Shown here: in pieces, positions 6,589 to 6,962 of the stretch | How the letters are laid out: each line of letters opens with the position of its first letter | How positions within the stretch are numbered: the first letter of the stretch is position 1 | DNA from: Planctomycetaceae bacterium | GTDB lineage: Bacteria; Planctomycetota; Planctomycetia; Planctomycetales; Planctomycetaceae | Assembly (NCBI GenBank): GCA_020426085.1 | Contig: JAGQQP010000220.1 | Location: forward strand, 1-6,962 | DNA length: 6,962 bases | Direction of reading: 5' to 3' | Made by a program: the position numbers and the translations under genes | The notes under the pieces: generated by a model | Databases searched by the model: none | What the model was told of the DNA's origin: nothing | Seen by the model: the letters and a program-made list of their open reading frames with translations, nothing else

Positions 6589-6962
6589 TTAAACAGAACC
6601 AGCCCCCGGGATCCAGCTGGTTCCCGCCAGAGGGACTTTGGCCATCGCCGCTGCTTCAACAGTCAGCGCAGCCAGATCTTCTTTCTCCAGATGATGTACG
6701 TTCGACTTGCCACAGGCCCGTGCCAGGGTCGTCAGCTCCATGTTCAGAACCTGCAGATAATTCTTCAGACGCTTTGCCCCGACCTCCGGAATCAGCCGGG
6801 GTTCCAGTTCGGGATCCTGCGTGGTAATGCCTACCGGACACTGCCCCGTATGACAGTGATGACAATATCCGGGCGCCGTCCCCAGTTTTGCATAGTCCGC
6901 AGTCACGTCGACCTCTTTGCCGTCCGGCTGCTGATAGGCGCTGTGATTGCACCCCAGCGCGA
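6589..6962 (-). CDS. mgsC: N-methylglutamate synthase, FMN/Fe-S glutamate-synthase-like subunit, C-terminal part (5' end outside window)
   Basis: Partial gene: the reading frame is open to the right edge (first whole codon 6960-6958) and ends in TAA at 6591-6589, giving 124 codons of the C-terminus. It resembles the end of the FMN-binding domain of glutamate synthase (GltS/GlxD type). It opens with ALGC, which normally follows the flavin-binding barrel, and contains a cysteine cluster followed by CPVGITTQDPELEPRL, the family's Fe-S hallmark. The tail (VEAAAMAKVPLAG) is helical and alanine-rich. In the NMG pathway this subunit, with an amidotransferase-like and a GXGXG-domain subunit (MgsA, MgsB), converts gamma-glutamylmethylamide to N-methylglutamate in the cytoplasm. 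The specific name rests on gmaS and the mgd genes lying directly downstream; from the fragment alone it could be GlxD or another GltB-like protein. A GTG at 6906 is an internal valine codon, not the true start. The spacing of the cysteines is unusual (see findings). Confidence 0.85.
   Translation of the reverse strand, partial: ALGCNHSAYQQPDGKEVDVTADYAKLGTAPGYCHHCHTGQCPVGITTQDPELEPRLIPEVGAKRLKNYLQVLNMELTTLARACGKSNVHHLEKEDLAALTVEAAAMAKVPLAGTSWIPGAGSV

Overview
The window holds one minus-strand operon segment. I read it as most of the N-methylglutamate (NMG) pathway for using methylamine as a nitrogen source and/or one-carbon source. In transcription order (right to left) the genes are: the C-terminal end of an FMN/Fe-S glutamate-synthase-like subunit (mgsC, cut by the right edge), a glutamine-synthetase-fold gamma-glutamylmethylamide synthetase (gmaS), and the four subunits of a heterotetrameric sarcosine-oxidase-type complex in the order beta, delta, alpha, gamma (mgdA, mgdB, mgdC, mgdD). 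The four-subunit set alone could be a sarcosine oxidase. The adjacent gmaS and mgsC are what point to N-methylglutamate dehydrogenase.

Layout: 6962-6589 mgsC 3' part; 50-nt gap; 6538-5180 gmaS; 58-nt gap with a weak promoter-like sequence; 5121-3877 mgdA; 3-nt gap; 3873-3607 mgdB; 8-nt overlap; 3614-684 mgdC; 8-nt overlap; 691-23 mgdD; then 22 nt in which nothing can be called. Nearly every base is coding and all genes are co-directional. There is no RNA gene, mobile element, CRISPR array or convincing terminator.

How the genes work together (established for the pathway, inferred here): GmaS joins methylamine to glutamate using ATP, giving gamma-glutamylmethylamide. The MgsABC synthase moves the methylamino group to make N-methylglutamate. 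The flavin- and folate-binding MgdABCD complex oxidises N-methylglutamate back to glutamate and releases the methyl carbon as formaldehyde or 5,10-methylene-tetrahydrofolate. mgsA and mgsB would be expected just beyond the right edge.

Organism: a bacterium of moderate G+C (slightly above half by eye). The coding style reminds me of Planctomycetota, but this is an impression and nothing in the window proves it. I do not see an undescribed system. The points worth a second look are departures inside known families: a small subunit without a complete zinc site, a synthetase whose ammonium-site acids appear replaced, and an extended cysteine region in MgsC.
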